Positions 17,735-25,786 of a stretch of 64,000 nucleotides of DNA are shown here, piece by piece. The notes beneath the pieces are model-generated. The model was given only the letters and a program-made list of their open reading frames with translations. It had not been told where the DNA came from and did no database searches. The DNA lies in contig JAUNGS010000004.1 in assembly GCA_030524435.1 (NCBI GenBank), positions 1 to 64,000 of the forward strand. Direction: 5' to 3'. The stretch's first letter is position 1; every line of letters starts with the position of its first letter. The position numbers and the translations under genes are program-made. The DNA is from Eubacterium sp. (GTDB lineage Bacteria > Bacillota > Clostridia > Eubacteriales > Eubacteriaceae).

Positions 17735-19045
17735 TTATTTTTGGCCATTTGCCGCATTCATAAAACGTCTCTGATAGGAAACAACCTGATTACATGAAGT
17801 GAATCTTGCCAAATACTGTGGTTCAGCCGTAATGACAACCCGGTTTACCAAATCTGCAAACTCTGGTTCAACTAGCACCTTATCAATATCTGGATAGTTT
17901 AAGGGACCTTCCATACTGCAAATAATTAATCTTGAATCCGGCAGATTTGTATTTTTAAACCACCTCAAATTGTGGCGTACACCATCTAAGCCATCTGCAC
18001 CTTCTGCATCATTAAAATGACGGTATTTTAATAAGGCCTCAGCTTCGTTTTTAACAGACAAAAGATCCATATCCTGTCCCTTTGCCAGATAATCCTTGTC
18101 GATAAACATGGCTTTAATAGCTTCTAAATATTTGCTGTCCCCTGTGGCATTATAGGCTGCCAGGTTTTGATTCATCTGCTCAGACTGCATGTACCGATGG
18201 CGAATAAAGCTATTGATAAAATAGGGTTTTGCCTGAAGGGCCAGAGCTGTCTGATAAGGCTCGAACATTAAAGTAAAGTTTACCCGGTAACCATTTTCCT
18301 GAAGCATCAACGCCAGATTATGGCCCCTTAGTGCATCGGCTGTACCGGGAGCGTTATAGGGAACATCAAATTTTTTATCGCCTTTCAGCAGTTGGCCCAC
18401 ATTTTCACGGCTGACAGGACCCGTATGCGGCACTTTAATAACCACTCTGTATTCTGACAGCATTTCTTTAAACTTTGCAGCTTCTTCCAAAATTTCTGTA
18501 TCAGATTTTCCAAAGGGATCGTTGAGTTCCACACTGATATCAGCTCCCGGCCCTAATATTCTGCCAATTTCTGCCATTACTTCATCCCGGGTTTTAAACT
18601 GATTGCCTATATTGGCCTTTGGATTATTGATGAACAAATCATAGATGATCCCCGGATTACAGGTTAAATTGGCTAAAATATTTTTAATCGGTGCAACTTC
18701 ATAAGGATTCGCACTGTCTGCCGAAAAGAGAAGATTGGTTGGCCGCTTTACACCATTCTTATCATAACTGATATCTCTCACTAAATCTGCCCTGAGTACA
18801 CCATCTTCATCCAGTATATATTCTACTTTGAAACCTGCTGGCGTTTCTCCCTCGGGTACATTAAAGGTATCAATGACTTTTTTAAATTCTTCTGTGACGC
18901 CAATCGCTTTGACATAGGCTTTTAATTTTTGAAATGTTTCAAAATCAATCGGGTGATCGATCACTCTGTTAAGGTAGCTTTTTTCACTGTCAATAAAGGT
19001 AACCTCACTCTGCTTTAACGTATTTAAACTGCATTTAATTTCCAT
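17735..19045 (-). CDS. Enlarged transaldolase-superfamily protein
   Basis: 436 residues, with no close named relative recognised. A transaldolase barrel spans about 104-300: FSADSANPYEV with Asp110, LTCNPGIIYD (cf. TTNPSLI), ISVEL, VVIKVPHTGP with the Schiff-base Lys204, and VNFTLMFEPYQTALA followed by INSFIRHR (cf. SPFVGR). The N-terminal 100 and C-terminal 130 residues match nothing I know. Normal transaldolases have about 220-340 residues. The catalytic lysine suggests an active dihydroxyacetone-transfer or aldol enzyme with an altered substrate pocket. AAGGAG precedes the ATG; it ends 13 bp before the class II aldolase. Confidence 0.7.
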   Translation of the reverse strand: MEIKCSLNTLKQSEVTFIDSEKSYLNRVIDHPIDFETFQKLKAYVKAIGVTEEFKKVIDTFNVPEGETPAGFKVEYILDEDGVLRADLVRDISYDKNGVKRPTNLLFSADSANPYEVAPIKNILANLTCNPGIIYDLFINNPKANIGNQFKTRDEVMAEIGRILGPGADISVELNDPFGKSDTEILEEAAKFKEMLSEYRVVIKVPHTGPVSRENVGQLLKGDKKFDVPYNAPGTADALRGHNLALMLQENGYRVNFTLMFEPYQTALALQAKPYFINSFIRHRYMQSEQMNQNLAAYNATGDSKYLEAIKAMFIDKDYLAKGQDMDLLSVKNEAEALLKYRHFNDAEGADGLDGVRHNLRWFKNTNLPDSRLIICSMEGPLNYPDIDKVLVEPEFADLVNRVVITAEPQYLARFTSCNQVVSYQRRFMNAANGQK

Positions 19046-19064
19046 CTTAGTTTTCTCCTTATGT

Positions 19065-20012
19065 CTAAATTTTCATATAGCTTTCAATGGTTTCTGCCAA
19101 TTTATCCGAGGTCAGGCCATGATATTTCAGCAATTCATTGTAGGGTCCGGTTTGTATGGCGCCTGCTGCAATTCCAATAAGATACACCGGCGTATTCTCC
19201 TTTATATCGGCTACACTTTCAAGAACGCTGCTGCCAAAGCCACCCGTCGTGATATGCTCTTCAACGGTACACATAATCTTACTTGATCGATACAATGCAC
19301 GAATTGTTTTTTTATCTAAGGGCTGAACTGTTGTAAAGTTTATCACCCTGACACCATAACCTTTTTCAGAAAGCACTTTCCCAGCTTCCAAAGCTTCCCT
19401 GTTTAAAGTTCCTGTCACTAAGATAGTGATATCCTTCCCTGTATCGAGAAGCGTCTCGGCTTTACCGACTTCAAAGTTTCTTTGTTCTGGAGGCAACGGC
19501 ATTTCCACACTATGCCTGGGCATTCGAATATAAAAGGGTCCTTTACACGCGGCAGCCTTTCTCAGACACATCTCTACTTCGTATCCATCCCCCGGATTAA
19601 AAATCACCATATTTGGAACTGTCCTCAGCAATGCCATATCTTCAATCGCCTGATGTGTTGATCCCAAGTTGGAATGCGCCAATCCTGTGCTTGAAGCGAT
19701 AATTTTTACGTTTTTATTGGCATAGCCTACATCATTTCGAATTTGTTCAAAACAACGCATCGATATAAACGGTGCAATCGCTGATACGATGGGCGTTCTC
19801 CCTGAATCTGCCAGACCTGCACACACACCAATGGCATTCTGTTCGCTGATGCCTACCTCTAAAAATTGCTGAGGCAAATGTTCTTTAAAGGCCGACATGC
19901 CTGACCCTGCACCAGAATCGCAGGATACAGCCATAATATTTTTATCCTTCTCTCCAAGCTCCAGGAGGATCTCGCCGAAAACATCCCTGGGATTTAATTT
20001 TACATTTTCCAT
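19065..20012 (-). CDS. Transketolase, C-terminal subunit
   Basis: 315 residues containing the pyrimidine-binding and C-terminal domains of a split transketolase. GISEQNAIGVCAGLADSG carries the glutamate that activates thiamine diphosphate. The ATG at 20012 overlaps the stop of the N-terminal subunit gene in a TGATG junction, so translation is coupled. A GTG three codons earlier is less well placed relative to AAGGGG. Split transketolases serve the pentose phosphate pathway, and a split pair also serves as apulose-4-phosphate transketolase in apiose breakdown, so the substrate may be special here. Confidence 0.88.
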   Translation of the reverse strand: MENVKLNPRDVFGEILLELGEKDKNIMAVSCDSGAGSGMSAFKEHLPQQFLEVGISEQNAIGVCAGLADSGRTPIVSAIAPFISMRCFEQIRNDVGYANKNVKIIASSTGLAHSNLGSTHQAIEDMALLRTVPNMVIFNPGDGYEVEMCLRKAAACKGPFYIRMPRHSVEMPLPPEQRNFEVGKAETLLDTGKDITILVTGTLNREALEAGKVLSEKGYGVRVINFTTVQPLDKKTIRALYRSSKIMCTVEEHITTGGFGSSVLESVADIKENTPVYLIGIAAGAIQTGPYNELLKYHGLTSDKLAETIESYMKI

Positions 20013-20857
20013 CAAGACCACCCCTTTTCTTTACTGTAGTCCTTCAAATCCTTTACTGCCTGCTGCGCTTCTTCCGAATTCTTATCGGGATTCCAATGAT
20101 GGTATTTAACCTTACCCTCTGCAAATGACATCCCTTTACTTTTCACTGTATTTGCAATGATCATCGTTGGCTTTTCTTTCTGCAGCGGTACTTGATCAAA
20201 AACCTCTAAGAGCTGTTCGATATCGTGCCCGTCTACAGTGATAACTTTCCAGCCAAAGCTCTTATATTTTTCTTCAAGGGCCCCACTATCAAGAACCTCT
20301 TGTGTTGTTCCGTTAATTTGAAGTCCATTGCGGTCTATAATCGCTACTAAGTTGTCAAGCTTCTGGTGTGCTGCAAACATTGCCGCCTCCCAGTTTGACC
20401 CTTCTCCTTGCTCACCATCTCCCATTAGAACGAAAACACGGTGATCCTCACCCTTTAATTTTGCGTCTATTGCCATGCCGCATCCAACAGATAACCCATG
20501 ACCCAGCGCTCCAGAGCTAAAATCAACACCTCTGAATTTTTTCATATCAGGATGCCCTGGAATTTTAGTCCCCAACTGATTGTAGGTGTCAAACACGTTC
20601 CGGCTTTCAAATCCTTTTTCCACAAGGGCACCGTAAAGTGCAAGACATTTGTGTCCAGCACTTAGAATGAAGCGATCTCTCTTTTCCCATTTTGGCTGGT
20701 TGACATCTAGGCGCATAACACCAAAATATAATGCCGCTAAAATATCCGTACAAGATAACGACGGCCCTGCGTGACCATCCCCATGGTTAATTATTGTATT
20801 GACAATATGACAACGCATATTCAATGCCTTTTTCTCTATGAATTCTACATTCCTCAC
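20012..20857 (-). CDS. Transketolase, N-terminal subunit
   Basis: 281 residues of the thiamine-diphosphate-binding domain: GHAGPSLSCTDILAALYFGVM and the GDGEQGEGSNWEAAMFA motif, followed by IIDRNGLQ. The frame is open to an ATG at 20890, but I place the start at the GTG at 20857: AGGAGGGG lies 9 nt before it, and the upstream ATG would be only about 8 nt from the predicted transcription start and inside the operator. First gene of the sugar-phosphate operon. Confidence 0.87.
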   Translation of the reverse strand: MRNVEFIEKKALNMRCHIVNTIINHGDGHAGPSLSCTDILAALYFGVMRLDVNQPKWEKRDRFILSAGHKCLALYGALVEKGFESRNVFDTYNQLGTKIPGHPDMKKFRGVDFSSGALGHGLSVGCGMAIDAKLKGEDHRVFVLMGDGEQGEGSNWEAAMFAAHQKLDNLVAIIDRNGLQINGTTQEVLDSGALEEKYKSFGWKVITVDGHDIEQLLEVFDQVPLQKEKPTMIIANTVKSKGMSFAEGKVKYHHWNPDKNSEEAQQAVKDLKDYSKEKGWS

Positions 20858-20883
20858 GACGAAGCCCCTCCTGTCATCATTAG

Positions 20884-20895
20884 TGGTCATGACCA
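20884..20895. promoter_or_regulatory. GntR/HutC-type operator (perfect palindrome)
   Basis: TGGTCATGACCA, a perfect 12-bp palindrome, centred about 9 bp downstream of the predicted transcription start. It fits the TGGT-n4-ACCA pattern bound by HutC-subfamily regulators such as NagR/DasR; the operon's own GntR gene is the obvious candidate. Confidence 0.68.
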
Positions 20896-20904
20896 GTTAA
20901 TGCT

Positions 20905-20933
20905 AGTATAGTAGCAGTGTAATCGTTTGTCAA
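20905..20933 (-). promoter_or_regulatory. Sigma-70-type promoter of the sugar-phosphate operon
   Basis: On the minus strand TTGACA (20928-20933), a 17-bp spacer and TATACT (20905-20910). Start predicted near 20898, giving a leader of about 41 nt to the GTG at 20857. Confidence 0.82.
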
Positions 20934-21253
20934 CAACATTTTTTTATAGGTTGAGCTCTAATTTTTACTCGTTATAATTATTTTTGCGATATTTACTTAG
21001 TTTTTTACTGACCCGTCATGGTCCAAAAATTTTTTATGTTTTTCTATTTCTTAAGAAAATCCATCTAAAAGCACAGATAAAATAGACTTATTTCTATCAA
21101 AATTTACCCTTTAATTGTTCTGTTTAGGCAGTAAAATATCGAGCATCCAGTAATAATGCCATCAAACGACATTAACTTTTAACGGTTCTTTTCAAATTAT
21201 TTGACCTTTTATTAAATCTTCCTTAATTTCACCCCTGTAAACGTATTGTTTCC
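20934..21253. other. AT-rich intergenic stretch
   Basis: About 320 bp between the divergent transketolase and ferritin promoters. I see no convincing gene, RNA fold or repeat. It marks the change from the AT-rich left part of the window to the GC-richer right part. Confidence 0.5.
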
Positions 21254-21281
21254 TTGAATTCTTCTCAATTTGCTCTATAAT
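21254..21281 (+). promoter_or_regulatory. Ferritin promoter
   Basis: TTGAAT (21254-21259), a 16-bp spacer and TATAAT (21276-21281). It lies about 35 bp upstream of the ferritin start codon. Confidence 0.65.
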
Positions 21282-21322
21282 AGATGTTGAAAGAAAATCA
21301 TCAACATCAAGGAGGCACTAAA

Positions 21323-21835
21323 ATGGCTAAAAACAAAGTTGCAGAACTGTTGAATGAACAGGTCACTAAAGAATTTTACAGTGCGTATCTCTATCTTGAT
21401 TTCGCAAATTACTACAACGACAAGGGGCTCAAGGGATACCAGAATTGGTTTGAGGTCCAGGCCCAGGAGGAAATGGATCACGCTCTGCTGTTTATTAAAT
21501 ACATGCAGCAAAATGATATGCCGGTAACCCTGGAAGCCATCGATAAACCGAATAACAAATTCGATAACTTCATCGATCCCCTGAAGGCCAGTCTTGCCCA
21601 TGAACAATACGTCACCGGCCTGATCCACAAGATCTACGGCGAAGCCCAAAAGGCCAACGATTTCCGCTGCACCCAGTTCCTGGATTGGTTTGTCAAGGAA
21701 CAGGGCGAGGAAGAAGACAATGCCCGCACCAATATCCAGAGGGCAGAGCTCTTCGGCAACGACCCCAAGGCCCTTTATCAGCTCGACCAGGAAATGCAGA
21801 CCCGTGTTTATGCGGCGCCTACCCTCGTCATTTAG
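21323..21835 (+). CDS. Non-haem ferritin
   Basis: 170 residues, a four-helix ferritin of the bacterial FtnA type that oxidises and stores iron in the cytosol. Ferroxidase ligands are visible in TKEFYSAYLYL (Glu), QAQEEMDHA (Glu and His) and the later KEQGEEEDNA region. The ATG at 21323 has AAGGAGG at good spacing; the frame is open 13 codons upstream into the leader. Its codon use is GC-rich, unlike the sugar operons to the left. Transcribed alone, ending at a strong terminator. Confidence 0.92.
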   Translation: MAKNKVAELLNEQVTKEFYSAYLYLDFANYYNDKGLKGYQNWFEVQAQEEMDHALLFIKYMQQNDMPVTLEAIDKPNNKFDNFIDPLKASLAHEQYVTGLIHKIYGEAQKANDFRCTQFLDWFVKEQGEEEDNARTNIQRAELFGNDPKALYQLDQEMQTRVYAAPTLVI

Positions 21836-21914
21836 TATGCTCTAATCTTTAGGCGTGTCCCTGCAGCCCCCACTGCAGGCATTTTGAAGCGCCTGCTTTA
21901 ATTTTTCTCTATAA

Positions 21915-21977
21915 GAAAACCCGTGGAAGCCACAGTCCTGCAAACAGGCGTGGTTCCCACGGGTTTTCTCGTTTTTT
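21915..21977 (+). terminator. Terminator of the ferritin gene
   Basis: Arms 21915-21933 and 21950-21968 pair at 17 of 19 positions (core GAAAACCCGTGG/CCACGGGTTTTC), followed by TCGTTTTTT. Confidence 0.8.
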
Positions 21978-22002
21978 ATTCTCCGGTGACAGTCTGTAAA
22001 AA

Positions 22003-22031
22003 GAAAAAAACGACTATCTCTAGTCGTTTTA
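22003..22031 (-). terminator. Terminator of the tRNA gene
   Basis: ACGACTA-tctc-TAGTCGT (22010-22027), followed on the minus strand by a run of seven T, just downstream of the tRNA 3' end. Confidence 0.8.
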
Positions 22032-22041
22032 AAGTCTAAAA

Positions 22042-22117
22042 TGGTGTTCCCGACCAGGCTTGAACTGATGACCTCTACCATGTCAAGGTAGCGCTCTGCC
22101 AGCTGAGCTACGGGAAC
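22042..22117 (-). tRNA. tRNA-Val (anticodon GAC)
   Basis: 76 nt with encoded CCA. Acceptor arm GTTCCCG pairs with CGGGAAC, the D arm has GCTCAGCTGGCAGAGC, the anticodon arm CTACC/GGTAG encloses loop TTGACAT with GAC, and the T arm carries GTTCAAGC. It reads GUC and GUU valine codons. A terminator follows directly, so it is a single-gene unit. It lies at the base-composition change of the window. Confidence 0.95.
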
Positions 22118-22178
22118 AATTTTTAAGTGCTTATTTATTATAGCGAACTCTCTGGGGTTTGTAAAGTACTTTTTGAAA

Positions 22179-22883
22179 TTAAATAACCGTTTCCGCACTG
22201 ATGGCAAAGTATTCCTTTTTGATATAAAACTCACTGAAGCTGATGGGCATATTGTCCTCCACCGACACAATGCGCTGGGACACCATAAAGACGTGCTCCT
22301 CGGGCTGGGTGTTCAGATAGCGGCGCACCTCCAGGGGCGGCAGAATCATCTCGATGTGAAGATGCTTTTTTAACTGAAACTGCATCTTGCCCTTTTCCAT
22401 AATGCCGTGGAAATTGGCGAAATTGATGACGTCCTCCACAATGGGGTTTCCCTTCTGGTAGGGCAGATAGATGGCCATGTACTGGGCGCTGTCCTCATCG
22501 ATATACACCGTCTTCTGGACCTTGATGACCTTCTCGAAGGCGCCGATTTTAAGCTCCCTCATCAGCCGTCGGCCCGGGGAGATAACCCCGACCTTCACCA
22601 GCTTGACCTCGTCGATTTCTCCCTGCAGGCTGTCGATCTCGTCAAAGTAGAACTGATAGTGGTTGGAGGTGGGCTCGCAGACGAAATTGCCCTTGCCTGG
22701 AATGGTGTAGATATAATTTTCATTGACCAAAAGAGCCAAACTTTTTCGGAGGGTTGTCCGACTGACATCGTAAAAATCTGAAAGCTCGTGCTCCGAGGGC
22801 AAAATATCCCCGGGCTTTAAATCGCCCTTTTCAATCTTTCCCTTGATGTCATTGACAATATCTAAGTAAAGTATCTTTCGCAT
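22179..22883 (-). CDS. GntR-family regulator with UTRA domain
   Basis: 234 residues. Winged helix at 5-75 (PSEHELSDFYDVSRTTLRKS, then IPGKGNFV) plus a UTRA effector domain ending in SFSEFYIKKEYFA. It follows the corrinoid protein gene by 12 bp and is surely co-transcribed. The same pairing of corrinoid protein and GntR gene recurs at 58-60 kb, so these regulators probably sense methylated amines or related substrates. GC-rich codon use matches the right part of the window. Confidence 0.88.
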   Translation of the reverse strand: MRKILYLDIVNDIKGKIEKGDLKPGDILPSEHELSDFYDVSRTTLRKSLALLVNENYIYTIPGKGNFVCEPTSNHYQFYFDEIDSLQGEIDEVKLVKVGVISPGRRLMRELKIGAFEKVIKVQKTVYIDEDSAQYMAIYLPYQKGNPIVEDVINFANFHGIMEKGKMQFQLKKHLHIEMILPPLEVRRYLNTQPEEHVFMVSQRIVSVEDNMPISFSEFYIKKEYFAISAETVI

Positions 22884-22895
22884 ATCCCTGCCCTT

Positions 22896-23522
22896 CTAGC
22901 TCAGCCAATTCCGACAAATTTCCACGCCCTCGATGGCATCGCAGGAAAACCCATCGGCGCCGACGTACTCGGCGTACTCCTTGCCCGCCAGGGCACCGCC
23001 TAAAATCACCTTGATATCATCCCTGAGTCCCGCTTCCACAAGGCCGTCGATAACCTCCTTGATGTTTTCAATGACCGAGGTGAGGATACCGCTGATGCCT
23101 AAAATCGCCGGCTTTTCCCGACGGATGGTCTCGATAAACAATTCCTTGGGGACATCGGTGCCCAGGTCGATGACCTCGAAGCCCTCGGAGCGCAGCATGC
23201 TGACAAAGATATTCTTTCCAACGTCGTGGATATCGTCGTAGACGGTACCCACAAGGATCTTGCCCCCGGGGGCACGCTTAACGGCTGCGCTGTTGTCCAT
23301 CCCCGTGACCTTGAACAGATTGGCCACCAGCTCCCCGGCCATGATCAGATCGGCGATATAGTACTCCCCTTGCTCGTAGCGCCTGGCCACACACTGCAGA
23401 GCGTAGTTGAGATCGTTGACGATCTCCCGGGGGTCCTTGCCGCCTTCGACCATGGCCGTCACCAGGCGATGGGCCCCCAGCTCATCGATTTCCGACACCG
23501 CTTCAATTAATTTTTCATCCAT
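22896..23522 (-). CDS. Methyltransferase corrinoid protein
   Basis: 208 residues of the MtaC/MttC/MtbC type. The N-terminal four-helix cap (1-85) is followed by a B12-binding Rossmann domain with the base-off motif DIHDVG: His99 is the lower cobalt ligand. It carries methyl groups between a substrate-specific methyltransferase and a tetrahydrofolate methyltransferase. No methyltransferase gene adjoins it, so the partner is elsewhere. The ATG at 23522 is preferred because an extended -10 box overlaps the only upstream ATG; its ribosome site is weak (GGGATGG). Confidence 0.88.
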   Translation of the reverse strand: MDEKLIEAVSEIDELGAHRLVTAMVEGGKDPREIVNDLNYALQCVARRYEQGEYYIADLIMAGELVANLFKVTGMDNSAAVKRAPGGKILVGTVYDDIHDVGKNIFVSMLRSEGFEVIDLGTDVPKELFIETIRREKPAILGISGILTSVIENIKEVIDGLVEAGLRDDIKVILGGALAGKEYAEYVGADGFSCDAIEGVEICRNWLS

Positions 23523-23559
23523 AGCTTTTCCATCCCGTAATTTTCGTTTTCTTTGCTCC

Positions 23560-23568
23560 ATTATAACA
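23560..23568 (-). promoter_or_regulatory. Extended -10 promoter of the corrinoid-GntR operon
   Basis: Minus strand TGTTATAAT (TATAAT at 23560-23565 with the TGn extension). No good -35 box is seen. Start predicted near 23553. Confidence 0.5.
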
Positions 23569-23756
23569 CAGTCCGCTCGGCGCAGATACTAAATTTTACT
23601 ATCCGTCTTCAAAATCTTTTCCTTATTTTTTCCTTTATTTATTCTCCTTTCCGTGGAAATTTTGTCAAAAAAGAAGTATAATATTCTTGGACTGTAAAGG
23701 TTTGCGAATGTTATCCTAGGACAGACCAATTATAGAATACAATTCAGGAGTTTTTT

Positions 23757-25745
23757 ATGGAAAATTTCACTAAGGCGGAACTCGAGAAGAACAAGAAATA
23801 CCTCGAGCTCCTCTCCAACAGCTTTCCCAATATAACCACCGCCGTCGGCGAGGTGGTCAATCTCACGGCAATCCTCAATCTCCCCAAGAGTACGGAGCAT
23901 TTTTTAACGGATATCCACGGCGAGCACGAGGCCTTTAACCACGTCATGCAAAATTCCTCGGGGGCCATCCGCCGGAAGGTCATGGACGAGCTGGGCAGCA
24001 CCGTCAGCTTAGAGGATCTAGAGGATCTCACCACGCTGATTTACTACCCCACGGAAAAAATCGATCTCATCAAGCAGGAGAAAAAGGGGGCTTATTTAAA
24101 CAATTGGTACGAGCTGACCATCTACCGTCTGGTCAAGGTCTGCCGGGCCGCCGCCTCCAAGTACACCCGCTCCAAGGTTAGAAAGGCTCTGCCCAAGGAC
24201 TTTGCCTACATCATGGAGGAGCTTTTCCAGGAGGACGAGCACCGTTTTAACAAGCGGGAATACTACAACCAGATCATCAAGAGCCTGGTGGAATACGGCA
24301 GAGCCGATCACTTTATCATCGAGCTCTCCGGCGTCATCAAAAGACTGACCACCGACCACCTCCACATCATCGGGGACATCTTCGACCGTGGTCCCGGCCC
24401 CGACGTGGTCATGGATACTTTAATGAAACATCACTCCCTGGACATGCAGTGGGGCAACCACGATATCCTGTGGATGGGCGCCGCCGCCGGCAACGCCGCC
24501 TGCATCGCCAACGTCGTCCGCATCGCCCTGCGCTACGCCAACATGGACGTTCTGGAAAACGGCTACGGCATCAACCTGCTGCCCCTGGCCACCTTTGCCA
24601 ACCGGGTTTACCACGACGATCCCTGCAGCAACTTTAAGCCCAGGATCAACAGTGACACCTTCGAAAATGATATTGAGCTTCAGATGATGACCCGGATGCA
24701 CAAGGCCATCGCCATCATTCAATTTAAGCTGGAGGATCAGCTCATCACCCGCAATCCCGACTACAACATGGCGGACCGCCAGCTCCTCAGAAAAATCGAC
24801 CTGGAGGCCGGCACCGTGGAGGTCGAGGGCGTCACCTACACCCTTAACGACACCAACTTCCCCACCCTAAATTCCGAGGCGCCCTGGGAGCTCACCGAGG
24901 ATGAGCAGCTGGTCATCGACCGCCTGGTCTACACCTTCTGCCACAGCGAAAAGCTCCAGAAGCACATCCGCTTTATGTACGCCAAGGGCAGCATGTATCT
25001 GGTCTACAACAACAACCTGCTCTTCCACGCCTGCGTCCTCCTCAATGATGACGGCAGCTTTAAGGTCAAGAAGATCAACAACAAATACTACTCGGGCAAG
25101 GCCCTGATGGATAAATTCGACCAGATGGCCCGGGAGGCCTATTTCACCGACCGCGACGAGGAGCCCGCCAAGAACGATTTCCTGTGGTACCTCTGGTGTC
25201 ACCAGGATTCCCCCCTCTTTGGCAAGAGCAAAATGGCCACCTTCGAGCGCTACTTCATCGACGACAAGACGCCCCACAAGGAGCGCTACATGCCCTTCTA
25301 TTTGAAAATTGACGAAAATGAACAGATTGCCGTCAACATCCTCAAGGAATTTGGTGTGGATCCCGACGAGGGCCACCTGATCAACGGCCATGTCCCCGTC
25401 AAGGCCACCTCCGGGGAAAGCCCCATCCGGGCCGGCGGCAAGCAGCTGGTCATCGACGGCGGTTTCGCCAAGGCCTACCAGAAAACCACCGGCATCGCCG
25501 GCTACACCCTGACCTACAACTCCTACGGCCTGACCTTAATCAGCCACGATCCCTTTGAGTCCGTGGAAAAGGCCATCAGAGAGGGGGTGGATATCAAGTC
25601 CACCAAACAGGTCATCGAGACCACCATCGAGAGAAAGCGGGTCAAGGACACCGACATCGGCAAGCATATCCAAAGCCAGGTCCACGAGCTGGAAATGCTG
25701 ATCTCCGCCTACCGCAAGGGGCTCATCAAGGAAAAATCCTATTAG
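23757..25745 (+). CDS. fbp: Fructose-1,6-bisphosphatase, class III
   Basis: 662 residues, full length for the Firmicute class III enzyme, which removes the 1-phosphate of fructose-1,6-bisphosphate in gluconeogenesis. The calcineurin-like metal motifs GDIFDRGPGPD and GNHDILWMGA are present, with later GHVPVK and GGFAKAYQ. CAGGAG lies 7 nt before the ATG. Single gene, divergent from the corrinoid operon and closed by a strong terminator. An acetogen needs it to make sugars from acetyl-CoA. Very GC-rich wobble positions suggest high expression. Confidence 0.95.
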   Translation: MENFTKAELEKNKKYLELLSNSFPNITTAVGEVVNLTAILNLPKSTEHFLTDIHGEHEAFNHVMQNSSGAIRRKVMDELGSTVSLEDLEDLTTLIYYPTEKIDLIKQEKKGAYLNNWYELTIYRLVKVCRAAASKYTRSKVRKALPKDFAYIMEELFQEDEHRFNKREYYNQIIKSLVEYGRADHFIIELSGVIKRLTTDHLHIIGDIFDRGPGPDVVMDTLMKHHSLDMQWGNHDILWMGAAAGNAACIANVVRIALRYANMDVLENGYGINLLPLATFANRVYHDDPCSNFKPRINSDTFENDIELQMMTRMHKAIAIIQFKLEDQLITRNPDYNMADRQLLRKIDLEAGTVEVEGVTYTLNDTNFPTLNSEAPWELTEDEQLVIDRLVYTFCHSEKLQKHIRFMYAKGSMYLVYNNNLLFHACVLLNDDGSFKVKKINNKYYSGKALMDKFDQMAREAYFTDRDEEPAKNDFLWYLWCHQDSPLFGKSKMATFERYFIDDKTPHKERYMPFYLKIDENEQIAVNILKEFGVDPDEGHLINGHVPVKATSGESPIRAGGKQLVIDGGFAKAYQKTTGIAGYTLTYNSYGLTLISHDPFESVEKAIREGVDIKSTKQVIETTIERKRVKDTDIGKHIQSQVHELEMLISAYRKGLIKEKSY

Positions 25746-25750
25746 AATGC

Positions 25751-25786
25751 AAAAATGTCTGCGAATTTTTTCGCAGACATTTTTTT
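25751..25786. terminator. Bidirectional terminator between fbp and the sensor kinase gene
   Basis: AAAAATGTCTGCGAA (25751-25765) and TTCGCAGACATTTTTT (from 25770) pair perfectly across four T. The T-runs leave both ends, and the stop codon of the convergent kinase gene lies at its edge. Confidence 0.88.

Noticed and set aside
20858-20890. Transketolase N-subunit starting at the ATG at 20890
   Set aside because: That ATG lies inside the operator palindrome only about 8 nt from the predicted transcript start; the GTG at 20857 has AGGAGGGG upstream.
22042-22117. An attachment-site duplicate of the tRNA-Val 3' end
   Set aside because: No second copy of the tRNA end and no integrase gene were found in the window, so an integrative element cannot be claimed.
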